DNA of 64,000 nucleotides from Aradus depressus (GCA_963662175.1 OY759219.1:27942908-28006907); one strand, 5' to 3'; positions 21,640 to 33,778 are shown, counted from the stretch's first letter. Notes: generated from the letters alone by a model not told the origin. Made by a program: numbers and translations.

Positions 21640-21935
21640 GCATAGAGGCATAGTGGGACTGGAGTCCCTGAGGGACCAAAATAGAGTAGAGTTGAGATGG
21701 GTGCCAGGGCATCAGGGCTTGAGGGCAAAGAAAGGGCTGATCAACTAGCCAGTTCAGGAGCTGATAGAGGACCTATAGGACCGAAATAGAGTAGAGTGGA
21801 GATGGGTGCCAGGGCATCAGGGTTTGGGGGCAACGAAAGGGCTGATCAACTGGCCCAGTCAGGAGCTGACAGAGGACCTATAGGACCGAAATAGAGTAGA
21901 GTTGAGATGGGTGCGTTTGAGGGCAACGAAAGGGT
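21640..21935 (+). pseudogene. Non-LTR RNase H fragment, tandemly triplicated
   Basis: A unit starting ATAGAGTAGA repeats at 21681, 21786 and 21891, an exact 105-bp period. It encodes RVELRWVPGHQG in one frame and EGNERADQLA in another. These are the conserved C-terminal blocks of the RNase H domain of I/jockey-type elements. The same one-base frame break lies between the blocks in units 1 and 2, so the tandem copying came after decay. Unit 3 is truncated. Confidence 0.75.
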
Positions 21936-22169
21936 TTTTTTTTTTTCATTTTTGGAATACGATTTAGATATATGATTAATTTAAGCCATTTGATCTAGAA
22001 AGTTGTACGTTTGTAAAATTTCCATGAATTTAACCAGAATTTTTCCTCCTCCACAAAATGGGAAAATTAGAGTTTGGTAAAAATAAAATATTTTCTGAGA
22101 AAACCAAATGTCACATGAAAGCTAACTCAGAGTATATTTTTAGTATATTTTTTTTCAAAATTTTGGGGA

Positions 22170-23035
22170 AATAAAAACATCGTCGATGAATCACTGGCAA
22201 TGTACTTCCCCAGTATTTATTTATCGATTAATTGTTCACTCTTCTTTCAGAACCAATCGACTGTTTCAGCTATAGATGACCTAATATAGAGGACATTCGT
22301 TACATCGGCAGTTATTAGAGTGTTTGAGTCGAACGTCCCTTCCCTGATCCCCTCTTTCCGATTATGGAGGGCGCCGGTAGCTCAGTGGTAAGCGTGCTTG
22401 CTTACTGAGCTCAAGTCCACGGATTGGAAACCCGGCTGAGGCTCTTAGTTTATTTTATCTGTGAAGAATAATAAACTTAAGCACCCCGTCCTTCGAAGAG
22501 GACGTGAAGCGTACAATGTCAGGTACTTGTTAAAGACCCCTAGCCTAGGTGAATAGAAATTTAGGGTAGACAAAATTTAGAACTCCCATAGTAGAGTCGG
22601 GCTCATGTCCACCAGAGTGACGAAAGAGCGCTCTGGTAATAGGCGATATGACCTCGTAGTTAAAGCCCGGGCATGAGTCACAATAACTAACACTTCCCGA
22701 CTACGTTGAAAATATATAGGTAATGATTATTATTACAATTTTTAAATTGAGCCCCCTCCCCTGAACCCACTTTTCTTCTGCCGATATCACTAAAATTTGA
22801 CAGGTTAGGTCCTGATTGACTCCAAATTTTGAAATTTCCTGTCTATAAATTCATTACAACGGCAATTTTTGGGGTTTTTGAGTTGAGCCCCACTCTTAAT
22901 CCCCCTCCTCTTTGACCGAAATTTGGCTTTTTTTCATTTTATTGATCAAAAATATAGAATTCTGGTGAAACACAACATTTAATTTTTGACTGATTACATA
23001 AATTCCATATCCTTCGTTCAGCTGGGGAAATAGTA
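22170..23035 (+). repeat. Composite repeat with SINE insertion
   Basis: Left end GATGAATCACTGGCAATG and TACTTCCCCAG, interior monomers on both sides of the SINE at 22367-22688, distal CTGGGGAAATAGTAAAA near 23020-23035. Confidence 0.65.
22367..22688 (+). mobile_element. SINE, near full length
   Basis: GGGCGCCGGTAGCTCAGTGG head, mutated B box (GGATTGGAAACC), body, tail GAGTCACAATAACTAAC. The flanks resemble each other imperfectly (TTTCCGATTAT / TTCCCGACTAC). Confidence 0.92.
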
Positions 23036-23053
23036 AAATTGTAATGGATACCA

Positions 23054-23340
23054 TTAAGTTAGGTTGGTAGTATTGTGGCTCATGCCCGGGCTTTAACTAT
23101 GAGGTCATGTCGCCTACTACCAGAGAGTTCTTTCGTCGCTCTGGTGTACATGAGCCCGACTCTGCTATGTGAGTCTTGAATTTTGACTACCCTAAATGTT
23201 TATTCACTTTTAACGAGTACCTGACATCGTACAAGCTCGAGGCCATTGCTTAACGTCCCATCTGAAGGACGGCATGCTCTTGTTTTTTTCACTTCCCAGA
23301 TAAAAAACCTAAATTCCTCGGCCGAGTTTCGAACCGAGTT
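23054..23340 (-). mobile_element. SINE, diverged, head truncated
   Basis: Minus strand, GGCTCATGCCCGGGC tail side, body with a deletion at the GGGTAGGGGTC block, ends in the B-box region. Confidence 0.85.
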
Positions 23341-23397
23341 TATTGATCAGTGCAATGTATATATATTTTTTTAGATTTTAAAGGCCCCCAATTATTA

Positions 23398-23670
23398 AAA
23401 TGTTCAGTATATCTTTAATAGCATATAATTTAATCATAGACAGTATTAAATTGAACCAACGGAACCCTTAAATGTGTGTTCCTATGCAAGCACTTGCCAG
23501 TATATTTTTTTTTATTCTTCTTCTTACTAGAAGAGTGTCTAGTACCCTTGACACTGCAGACACTGTCTATACATAAGAGTGCTCGGGGTAAACTTCTACA
23601 GGTCTGTAGACAGACAATCATAGTTTTAGAACAATTTATAAAATTATTCTTAAATTCTTATTTAAGTATA
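23398..23670. repeat. 270-bp dispersed duplicate, copy 1
   Basis: Direct-orientation partner of 26843-27100. Shared blocks include CAACGGAACCCTT, TGTGTTCCTATGCAAGCAC and CTTGACACTGCAGACACTGT. Function unknown; no convincing reading frame. Confidence 0.7.
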
Positions 23671-23699
23671 TTTGTATATGATATGAGTTTCAACAAATG

Positions 23700-24550
23700 T
23701 TTTTGATTATTTTGGTTTCTTATTGTAGTAATTTCTTTGTTATTTTCGGCTTGTAGTAACTGAGGCAGATCTTGGTGCAGTGCAAAAGAGGGGGTAATAT
23801 ATTTCCAAAAATTCCATAAATTCTCCTCTATTAATGTATTAGAATTAATTAAAATTAGATTTAAAGATTAATCCCACAATTAATGTTTATTATCACTTTA
23901 ATTTATCAAAAACAAGTAAATACTGATATTAAATTAGTTGTAATTTCCGTTAAATTAAAAAAAAACTGCATAAATTATTTTCTGTTAATGAATTAGATAG
24001 AATTATTAAAAATATAACAAAATAGATTAATACCTTCATGAAAATGTCTACTATCACTTTAATTTTACTTCTTTTTGTAAAAAATCAAGTAAATTTTGAA
24101 ATTATATTAGTTGCAATTTTCATTAAATTTTAGAAAATTCAGTTAATTCTCCTCTGTTAATGTAATATAATTGTTTAAGAAGATAACAAAATATGTTCAT
24201 CCCTCAATATAATCTTAGGTAAATAAGAATGAAAAAAAAAACATCTAAAAATTTAAATTTTGTTACAACTGGGCAATATTACATAAAGAAATATTTTCTA
24301 TATAAAAATAATAATCTGTATACACAAATAAAAAAAAATTCTATGTAAAGATTATATAATTTACTTAATAATAATAATAAATAAATAAATAAAAAAAAAT
24401 ATACATACATATATATTATTTTTATTATCAAATATCACTTCACCGGGTTATTATTGTGATTTCTTATTTATTCATGTGATGTATATAATTCAATTATTTT
24501 GATAATTTGGCAAGTTAACTATATATAGATAGATATATATTGCATTCTAA
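23700..24550. other. Very AT-rich, no gene
   Basis: Long runs of A and T with no motif, frame or terminal repeat that I can support. Confidence 0.5.
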
Positions 24551-24559
24551 TCCTCTCTC

Positions 24560-24765
24560 TGGGCATCCTAGATATTGCCTGCCCAGCTTTAATTAGGGGT
24601 CTTCAACGAGAACCTGAACGCACTGACTACGGGTCACCATTTAATTTCCCCTCCGAGGGATGGCGTGCTCAAGGTATTGTTCCTCTTACTAAGACCTAAG
24701 GGCCTTAGCCCGGCTTGAACCCGAGATCTTGAACTCAGGAGGCAAACAATCCCTGGTATCTCTTA
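24560..24765 (-). mobile_element. SINE, old and diverged
   Basis: Minus strand. GGGGTCTTCAACGAGAACCTG, GAGGGATGGCGTGCTCAAG and CTAAGGGCCTTAGCCCGG keep the order of the SINE body and B-box region. Confidence 0.7.
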
Positions 24766-24989
24766 ACTATATATATATTTTCCACTTAATGCATTTGTTG
24801 TTGTTCCTTGCTCCATATTTGTTTGTATAAGATTACTGTTTTTATATTTATTTTTAATGTTTTTTTTTTTTCTTTTTTCGTCATTGAAAATGTTAACTAT
24901 CTGTTAATATATTTCATTATTCATAAATTTATATATATATACCAACACTAATTTAATTTGAAAAAAATAATAAAATCCTCTGATTATTT

Positions 24990-25590
24990 TTTCATTGCTG
25001 CCATTCCTTTCCTCTCTGTTGGCGGATATTTGCTGTGTATTTTTATTCTATATATATTTTTTTAATTAAATAATATTGATATTGAAAAATGTATGTATGT
25101 ACAGACTTTCATTTAGTTTTAAAAATTATTATTAATTTCTTTCCAATGAATTCTATTTGCTGCGATTCCTTCCTTCTTTGTTGGCGGATTATTGACAAGT
25201 ATTTTTATTCAATATATATATAAATTTTTTTTTTTTTTAATTTAATGTTTATTGGTATTGAAGAAAATTTAATTTCGAAAAATTATTAAAATCCACTAAA
25301 TTACGTACTTGAGAAATTTATTTTATTAATTTTTTTTTCAGTGTATTTTTTGCTGTGATTCCTTCCTTCTTTCCTGGCGGATTGATGGGTATTTATATTC
25401 TATATATATTTTTTTAATTTAATATTTATTCGTATTGGGTAACCTATGTCTATGTATATACAAACTTCAATTTAGTTAAAAAAATTAATAATTTTTTTTT
25501 CAGGCAATTTTATTTCCTGCGTTTTTTCTTCTTTCTTGGCGGGGTATTTTTATTCTATATATATATTTTTTATTTAGTATTTATTGGTAC
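24990..25590. repeat. Four-copy long tandem repeat
   Basis: The marker CCTTCCTTCTTT.CTGGCGG recurs near 25021, 25183, 25376 and 25538, each followed by TATTTTTATTCTATATATAT and a T-rich stretch. Unit about 160-195 bp, AT-rich, non-coding. Confidence 0.7.
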
Positions 25591-25674
25591 TGAAGAAATC
25601 TACATAGCTCATTTTTTGAGACCATGCTATAGTGAACCAAAAAAAAAAAAAAAAAAAAAAAAAATAAATAAAAA

Positions 25675-26010
25675 ACCCAAAAGACAAAGGGGGTGCATCT
25701 AAGAAGAGAAGAGAGTAGTGTAGAGGATCCGGGTGGGTTGACTACTACGTACGTGAGTGAGGAGGGGTCCATCTCAGGGCATGTCGACCTGTTGAGACCG
25801 ACTGGAGGGGTCTGCCCTACGTTACCGTGGGGTGGCTACCGGTGGATAGGCCTCCCTGCGCGCCGGAGCCCTGGCCTGATCGATCAAGCCCGCAACACAC
25901 TCCAGTCCTACCCTAACTGTGGGGGAGGGTGACCCGGGCCGCCCCGCTCCGCCCCATCCGAGAGTACACACCCACTACCCCCCTTATACCCCCCCCCCCC
26001 CCCTCTTTAA
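25675..26010. other. GC-rich island next to a poly-A tract
   Basis: Sharply GC-rich block between an A-tract (25640-25664) and a C-tract (25989-26003), in very AT-rich surroundings. A 79-codon frame (25693-25932) has no family I recognise. A retroelement end or a captured fragment is likely. Confidence 0.4.
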
Positions 26011-26179
26011 TCTAATCATTACAAATACTACTAAAACATGGTCATAGTAAATTTATTTTCTGAATTTAAAAACTATTTGATTAGCTTAAATTAATTCAAT
26101 CAATTTCACTATTAGCACTTAGGAAATATATTTTTAATTCAAGGGTTTCGGCCTAATATGTTTTAAGATATATACATAT

Positions 26180-26650
26180 AATGATCCAGATACACGATTT
26201 AATCGACAAGAACTGAATCAGAGATACGAAATTATACGTCGAACCAAAATCAAAACTGACTACTAACAACAAATTTACGATTTACAAGATTTATGTCTTG
26301 GGGTAGATCTAAACAATACATCAATTGTATCGAAGCATTCCAGCCTAAACTCCTCCGACGAATTATCAACGCTCCTTTCTATATCACCAATAAAGTCTTA
26401 CAGAGATCTTAATATTCCCACTGTCAATGCACTGAATCCAATTCCGATACCAAACTTTCCACAGAAAGCTTTCTTCACATTCAAATCCTCTTGCATAAGC
26501 CTTATCCTATCATTCTCATCCTGACAATCCTCCCCGCCGCTTGAACAGAAGATGGCCATGCAATCTTCTCTCTGAAGGATAGTGAATGATAAAAATTAAC
26601 TTACAAATGAGCATCAGCGCTGGCTGGCTTCTCCCATTAAGGGACATTCT
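26180..26650 (+). pseudogene. Jockey-like RT C-terminus, degraded
   Basis: TRFNRQELNQRYEIIRR, then after frame changes IEAFQPKLLRRIINAPFYIT and DLNIPTVNAL: the region after the RT active site of jockey elements. The 3' UTR includes CAGCGCTGGCTGGCTTCTCC. A second copy is at 61660-62450. Confidence 0.75.
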
Positions 26651-26842
26651 TATATTTTTGCTGTGTGATCACATATTTTCTTATTATGTATCTATATTCT
26701 GTATATAGACTATAAATTTAAAAAAAAAATAATAATAATAATAACGCCATTACTATGTACAGCATGGTATTATAGAACTTATTATTGAAAAGGGTACTTT
26801 TTTCTCAGGTGGCTGAAGGCCTCATCAACAGGAACATTAAAG

Positions 26843-27100
26843 CGTTCAGTATATCTTCAATATCATATAATTTAATCATAGACATTAGAACATTAAACCA
26901 ACGGAACCCTTCAATGTGTGTTCCTATGCAAGCACTTGCCTGTACATTTTTTTTCTTTCTTCTTCCTAGAAGAGTGTCTAGTACCCTTGACACTGCAGAC
27001 ACTGTCTATACATAAGAGTACTCGGAGTAAACTTCTATAGGTCAGTAGACAGACAACCATGGTTTTAGAATAATTTATTCTTAATGGCTTATTTAAGTAT
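26843..27100. repeat. 270-bp dispersed duplicate, copy 2
   Basis: Partner of 23398-23670 in the same orientation, with scattered substitutions. Confidence 0.7.
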
Positions 27101-27171
27101 ATAAGTGAGTTACAGAAATTTTTTTTTATTTTTTTTTGTTATTTCTTAATTCAGTTATTGTCTGCTGGTAA

Positions 27172-27440
27172 TATCCGCTCTGGTGGATAAAAGCCCGACT
27201 CTACTATGAGAATTCTAAATTTTGTCTACCCTAAATTTTTGTTAAACTAGGGTAGGGGATCTTAACGAGTATCGGACAACGTACAGGCTCGGGATCATTG
27301 CTTAGCGACCCATCCGAAGGAAGGCGTGCTTACGTTTATTTTACCTCCCAGAAAAAATATACTAAGGGCCTCGGCCGTTTCAAGTCCGGGATCTTGAGCT
27401 TAGTAAGGAAGCACATATACCACTAAGCTACCGGTGTCCT
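27172..27440 (-). mobile_element. SINE, diverged
   Basis: Minus strand, tail end missing (starts at CGCTCTGGTGGA), head present as ACCGGTAGCTTAGTGG. Confidence 0.88.
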
Positions 27441-27579
27441 CACTTATGTTACTTTTTTATTGACTTTATTTATATTTATTAATTTCATTGTATATAACAT
27501 ATTATTATCATATCATTAGAATTGTATACCGTTTTACTAAATGGTGGTTATTATAGTAGACTGCCTGAGAGAGGTCAGA

Positions 27580-28330
27580 ATATGTTTTGTTTCCCCAGCT
27601 AATAATAAAATAAAATATAAAAAAAATGTTTGTCAATATGTGTGCGTCTGTGAACATAACTCAAAAACCCCAAAAAGAGGGCACCGGTAGCTCAGTGGTA
27701 TGAGTGCTTGCTTATTGAGCTCAAGATTGGCCCTTAGTTTATTTAATCTGGGAGGTAAAATAAACTTAAGCATGCCATACTTCAGATATGACGTTACTGT
27801 ACGATGTCAGATACTCGTTAAACACCCCTACCCTAGATTAATAAAATTAAAGTAGGCAAACTTTAGGACTCCCACAATAGAGTCGGGCTCATGTCCATCA
27901 GAGTGGCGAATGCTCTGGTAATAGGCAATATGACCTAGTAGTTAATATGTAGAAAAAAAATTTCATATTTAGAAAGTTTTATTTCAGCAAAATCAGCCGA
28001 AGAGAAGGGGTTCAGTGGAGGGGGCTCAACTCCCCCTAATAACTACCGATGTAATGAATTTATCGACACAAAATTTAGTATGCCTCTATTTAAATCAACT
28101 ATTGATTACACTGGTCGGCATGAAAATCGGCCCTGACACCATTCCTGCTGATTCTTATGTAAAATTTCTTATTTGATTCTTATTTTCTACATATTCCAGC
28201 CTCCAGGCCCCCTCATCCGCCCCCAAATACCCCCTAATAATTAGTATAATTATTAGCGTATACGGTCTACTGTTTTTGGAGGGGTAGCGAAAAGTTAATT
28301 GATTAATTCCCTCTGGAGATGTACTTGTAC
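27580..28330 (-). repeat. Composite repeat with SINE insertion
   Basis: Starts TTCCCCAGCTAATAATAAAA; monomers continue after the SINE (27676-27945) to CTCTGGAGATGTACTTG near 28312-28328. Confidence 0.6.
27676..27945 (+). mobile_element. SINE, diverged
   Basis: GAGGGCACCGGTAGCTCAGTGG head; the B box is deleted after GAGCTCAAGATTGG; body to CTAGTAGTTAA. Confidence 0.88.
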
Positions 28331-28960
28331 AGAAGAATCTGTGAAATAATAACTTATCATTACATCAACCATCTTCATAATAATGTGTTCTCTTAGGGCG
28401 TAAATTGCCCCAGCACAGCATCTTCAATGTTTTACCTGACACCTTTCAGCAAAAAAAAAATTTTTTTTTAATTTTCATGATTTTTATTCACTGAACTTAA
28501 TCATCTCAGAATACCGAATTTCACAATATTTTCAAAAATTCAATATTATCCTTAAACAGGTCGAAGGATAAAGTTCTTGAGAACCACAACGAAGTTGAGG
28601 TTGAGTTTGGAGACGCGCGCAGGTTATTGAGACAAGGTGAATGCCCCCTTCCCCTCGTCTACCTCAACTCCGGCCTAAACCCGACCTAACCCCATGGTCT
28701 GTATTCTGTCAAACCTCATCCCGCAGATAGGAAAAATATCTTTTCATACTTTTCATCCATAAAATACGTTCACGCAAAATTCACGCATTTTTGACCCTTT
28801 TCTCTCCCTTTGTCACAATGCATAACATTTTTTTCAACTCCCTACCTAATAATACGTCATAAAACCTGGACCCCCCAAAATGAATGAATATTTTTATGAT
28901 TATTAGGAACATACAAAAATTATGTCTAAACAACCTCATTTATTCATAAATTTTTTATTA
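28331..28960. other. No gene seen
   Basis: Unique-looking AT-rich sequence. Short frames only. Confidence 0.45.
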
Positions 28961-29384
28961 ATACAAAGTTTCTTGGGTTCTACCTGGACAGCCGACTAAC
29001 TTGGAACCCCCATAACTCGACTGAAACGCCAAGAACGGAACATACGATTTGGGCAACTATACAGACTTCTTAACAGAAAATCTAAACTGTCTACAGAGAA
29101 CAAACTTACAATATACAAGACAATTATACGACTCATATGGACGTATGGACTTGAGCTATGGGGCTCAGCCAAGCCATCAAACATCAAGCGGATCCAATCC
29201 TTCCAATCCAAAGTCCTTAGAACCATTGTAGATGCTCCCTTTTTTGTTTCCAACCTTACACTCCCTAATGACCTCAAAGTTCCTTTTGTCCAGGACCTCA
29301 TCAAATCCTGTTTTTCCAAGTTCCACAGGAACCTCTTGCCAAGTCCTTTTCATCCCATCCGCATAATCCTCCAAGAAGGCTGAG
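28961..29384 (+). pseudogene. Jockey-like reverse transcriptase C-terminus
   Basis: TKFLGFYLDSRLTWNPH is followed by a one-base frame change near 29012. An uninterrupted frame then reads TRLKRQERNIRFGQLYRLL, IYKTIIRLIWTYGLELWGSA, KRIQSFQSKVLRTIVDAPFF and PIRIILQEG before TGA. 'YLG', 'W.YG.ELWG' and 'QSK.LR.I..AP' are jockey-clade blocks following the RT catalytic core. 5' truncated at about 28961, so no catalytic residues remain. The T-rich 3' UTR extends to about 29545. Opposite-strand relative at 72-290. Confidence 0.88.
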
Positions 29385-29529
29385 GCGGCGTTGGCCTCGC
29401 GATCTACTTTAATTTGTATTTTGTATATATATTTTTTTTAAATTTTAATATTTTTTATCTATTTTCTTTTTTCTTAGTGCGTTTTATTAATTTATTATTT
29501 TTATTCTATTATTTATTATTATTATTATT

Positions 29530-30070
29530 CTTTTTCTTCACACGCCATTTTTAAGGGAGTACTGGTGATGACCGGATTCTCCCCCCACGCCTCTATCCTT
29601 TCGATGCCCCGCCTCCTAGTCTTCCTCCACTGCTGGACAGTGGATGGTTGGGCAGTGTGGTGGGAGGGTCAGTGCTGGTCTCCCGCCGCCTCCTCCCCTC
29701 TCCACCAGTTGGAGAGTGGTATATGGCAGTGTGCGGGAGTCCTACTGGTGCTGTCCTCGTCCAGTTTCTTATATATTTTTAATTATTTTATTTAGTTATT
29801 TTTTATTTTTTTTTTTTTTATTTCTTATTTTTATTTTTTTTGTTTTATCTCTTTCATTTTATGCTTTCTGTTTATTCATCTACCATTGATTTATTACGTA
29901 TTCTGTCTATTATTTTTTTATATGTTTGCTACTATTTTGTATTATTAATTTCTTTTTTTTCCTTCTTATTATGTTTTAAATATTCTGTATTACTTATTAT
30001 TGTATCATGTCTTCTTAGTCATCACTTCTGCTTACTGTTATTGTTTATACAGATTGTAGAATAAATAAAT
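29530..30070 (+). other. Probable LINE 3' UTR, then T-rich sequence
   Basis: GTACTGGTGATGACCGG and a GC-rich block (29575-29760) resemble a jockey 3' UTR, followed by T-rich DNA ending in ATAAATAAATG near 30065. The frames are compositional. Confidence 0.4.
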
Positions 30071-30510
30071 GTAAAAAATAAATAAAGAAAGAAAATTACA
30101 AAGTTATTGTTATTCTTTGGCGATTTACTACACTATTTATTAAAATAAAAACTATTGATTAAATTATGAAATCCAAAGCAATCAGCATAATTGCTGATTA
30201 ATATTATAATTCTCTCAGTAATGAACGTCAATATTTTTTTTTTATTTATCAGAGGTCCAAGGATTCTTTAAGAGCTCAGACATTTCGATGATACACCGAG
30301 ACAGCTATTTGTGCATTTGTAAAATTCCAATTTACTTCAATACTCTATGATTCCATCCATTCTTTGTCCTAATGTTTTAATATATTTTCTCAGTTATGCC
30401 GCTCTTGCTTTATATTAATATATAAGGTAAGGGAATTAAAAATGAGGATTTTTTTTTAAATTATAAATACATATAATATATGTTTATTTCAAAGTTATTT
30501 GTTTGTTGTG

Positions 30511-31575
30511 TTAATCAAAGTATGCCCCATGAGAACCTACAACCTTGGCTCATCTGTCAGGCAAAAGACGGATCTCACGAAAAAAGAAATCCTGCTCCTT
30601 TGAGTCAATTCAATCATCAAGCCATTTTTTAACATCATAAATATTGAAGTGCTGCGCGAAAAGGGCTTTTTTTTTTTTGTGTGTGTGTGGCCGACCTCCG
30701 GTGGAGACCACGACACCATCGCCGAATCGTCGGGGAAAAAGGGGGCCTAACAATTTTATCAACAAATAAATAAAAATGTTATGTTACATAATGAAAGAAA
30801 GTTTATGTTGCTATGGTAGGCTAGGAGCGACGATCAGCGGTCACTCCCAGCCCAAATGTAGAGCGTTTGCGCCAAAAGGGCTGACTGCATGGACCGGCAC
30901 AAATGGTAATCTGAAGGAGGGAAATAAGGCGGCTGCGGTAGAATTTCCCAGTTTACTCCTTGCAAATAATTTGTCACGGATTTTTTAACATGTGGTCTAG
31001 CATTGTCATGGAGTAAAATCACCTTTTCATGTCTACTCTCCCATTCCGGTCGCTTTTCGTTAAGAGCTCGCTTTAAACGCATTAATTTCCGTCGATACCG
31101 GTCACCAGTAATGGTTTCAGATGGTTGCAGCCCCTCATAATATATTAAGCACTTCTGGTCCCACTAGATACAGAGCATTATCTTTGACCCATGGATGTTC
31201 AGTTTTGACGTTGGTGGCCGGGTTCACCTGGCTTCATCCATACTGGTCTGCGTTTCGGATTGTCTTCATAAATCCACTTTTCATCTTCCGTAATAATTCG
31301 ATGCAAAAAACCCTTCCTTTTTTTGCCTTTTCAGCAACAATTCACAAATGGTTTTCCGTCGTTCAATGTCCCTCTCTTTTAACTCGTATGGCACCCAATT
31401 TCCAAGTTTTTGAACCATGCCCATAGCATGTAAACGTTTACCAATTGTTGATCGATCAACATTTAATGTTTCTGCCAATATTTCAAGTGTCTACATGGAT
31501 AGTGGTCAAATAATGGTTCCAATTCCGAGGCTTCAAATTGTTTTGGCTGCCCTGGAAGTTTCTTGTCCTTGACAT
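30511..31575 (-). pseudogene. Mariner transposase, broken
   Basis: Minus strand, in order: PKQFEASELEPLFDHYPC; AETLNVDRSTIGKRLHAMG (second helix-turn-helix); NWVPYELKERDIERR; ITEDEKWIYEDN (first catalytic Asp); LLHDNARPHV (second Asp); PPYFPPSDYHL (third Asp region, about three residues shorter than usual); DVKKWLDD; stop at 30511-30513. There are several frameshifts and stops, and the N-terminal end is missing. A retroposon interrupts it at 30668-30868. A dead copy of the mariner D,D34D class. Confidence 0.9.
30668..30868 (-). mobile_element. Short retroposon inserted in mariner
   Basis: GCGCGAAAAGGGCT (30654-30667) and GCGCCAAAAGGGCT (30869-30882) are a 14-bp target duplication with one mismatch. 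On the minus strand the 201-bp insert ends in an (AC)n then poly-A tail. Contains a CTCCACCGGAGG palindrome. It lacks a tRNA-like head, so a 5'-truncated LINE end is likely. Confidence 0.75.
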
Positions 31576-31900
31576 CAAATTCAATATATCGGCAGGTATT
31601 AGCTTTTTTGTGTTGAAACCTCTCCAATCCCCCCTCCCCTTTTGGCCGATTTTTCTGAAAATACATAGGTGTTGACCTTATGGGGTTTTGGTCGAACATA
31701 TACAATTTCTTGTCGACATATTCATTCTATCAGCAGTTCTTAGAGTTTTTATGTTAAGCCTCCCCTTATTTTCCCTTTCTCTTCGGTCGATTTGGCTGAA
31801 AAACAATAGCTGTCGTCATTAAAGGGTTCTGGATCCACATATCGGGAGTTATCGTGATCAGTCCACATCGAATTTTTGGTCCATTACGATTATGTAACTG
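31560..31900 (+). repeat. Composite repeat interior
   Basis: Monomer phrases such as GGCCGATTTTTCTGAAAAT, GGTCGATTTGGCTGAAAAA and GGGAGTTATCGTG; the distal hairpin is lost. Confidence 0.55.
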
Positions 31901-33320
31901 TCAATGAAATGAATGTAGCAAAACAAAATTTAATATGAAGATATAAAAATCTCTGAATAAAACAACAAACGCTTTTCAACAAATAAATAATAAGTAATAA
32001 ATAATAAGTGAGCAAAAAAGTAGTTTATTTATTCACGCTGGGGAAAGGCGGTTTTTTTTTATCATTATTATGCGCGCGAATCGCAATCGCGTTTCCAAAT
32101 AATAAGCGAATAGGAGATATAGTATTTAATATTCAATTTTCAAGAAGTAATACAAGTGTTAATATTATTTCAATGTATTATGTCAAAATGGAATGTCTAA
32201 ATGGCAATACTACCAATGGGGATGACCTACATTTCAAACGATCTATACCTTGGCTAAGTCCGTTATACCTCTGTAGATTTGAGAATACAATATACAAATA
32301 CCATCAGGATATCTGTATATCGATACATTCTTTCAAAAATGTCGAGATATGTCATTAGTAAATGGACATATCCAAAAATAATCTATGTTAATGTATAAAT
32401 ACAATATACAAATGTAGGTGTGCAATGCATTCTGCTGTTTGCAAAAACTGAGCTGAGTCCGTCTAAATTTATTGAATCATACTGTTAATGTGGTCGGTTA
32501 ACATACAAGTAGTGAATTTGAAATGCGGCATATAAACCGGTTTGTGATCACTGGATGGAACCGTATGATGAATATATTAATACTTACTTTAAATTGATTT
32601 CAATTGAATTCAATGGATTTTTTCTAGCAGTTTTGTAGACAACAACAGCTGTTTTTGTATAAAATTATTTTTACTATGTGTTCTTTGTATGTTGAAGAAT
32701 ATTTTTATCGAAAAAAGTCGAAGTTTGTACGTTAGAACACTGAAAAACATCTTTTTTGAAAATTGTTTTAAACAATTTTATTTGAACATCTTTTTTGTTT
32801 AAATTTTTTTTGAAAACATTTTTTTGAAAATTTTATCAATACTTTTTTTTTTAATTTTTGTTTTAATTTTTTTTGAAATTTTCTAAATTGTGTATAAGTA
32901 GTAGGTATATTTTATATAAGTTGTATATTGGACTCGTTCAATAAAATTTATTTTTTAAATTTTTCCTGAAGCCCATAGAAAACAAACGTTCTCTTAACCT
33001 GCCCTGAACTTCCGAGCATTAGGAAGACGAAAGGATCAAAACCCCTGTTTCTGACAAATTTTCATTAAAGGTTAAGTGTATTTTTATCTACAACTTTTAC
33101 AAAATATGTGGAAGACCCAGAAGATATTTGAGCCTCGAGGAATTTAATATTGTAGACGGGAGCTACGTAGATGATTGTACAAGAGCTCTAAAACCTGGGT
33201 CAATGGTAACGCTCCTAGGGATCACACTCCCCAAGTACCTACCCTCTCGTAATGATCCAGCCTGTAGTACACAAATCCTTATTGGACTTTCTCTTGTAGT
33301 CCACATTTTTAAAGAAATGC
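31901..33320. other. No gene that I can support
   Basis: The frame at 32008-32358 starts with GTG and has no motif. Another at 33128-33325 ends before the tandem array. Sequence is mostly unique and AT-rich. Confidence 0.4.
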
Positions 33321-33324
33321 CTTA

Positions 33325-33778
33325 AAAAATTTGGTTAAGTACACTATAAAATTAGGATAGCCATGTATTTCTTATATATAAAAAAATAAAAATAAAAATT
33401 AGGTTAAGTACACTATAAAATTAGGACAGCCAGGTATTTCTTATATATAAAAAAAAAAAATTAGGTCAAGTAGGTACACTATAAAATGAGGACAGCCGAG
33501 TATTTCTTATATAAAAAAAATAAAAATAAAAATTAGGTTAAGTACACTATAAAATTAGGACAGCCAGGTATTTCTTATATATAAAAAAAAAAAATTAGGT
33601 CAAGTAGGTACACTATAAAATGAGGACAGCCGAGTATTTCTTATATAAAAAAAATAAAAATGAAAATTAGGTTAAGTACACTATAAAATTAGGACAGCCA
33701 GGTATTTCTTATATATATATAAAAAAAAAAAAAAAAGGTTAAGTAGATACACTATAAACTTTGGACAGCCAGGTGTTT

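Noticed and set aside
29565..30064. Proline-, Trp- and Phe-rich frames
   Set aside because: They lie in a LINE-like 3' UTR and T-rich DNA; the hydrophobicity reflects T content only.
31121..31426. Plus-strand 101-codon frame
   Set aside because: Antisense shadow of the broken mariner transposase.
32008..32358. 116-codon frame as a gene
   Set aside because: It starts with GTG, has no domain or signal I recognise, and lies in unassigned AT-rich DNA.
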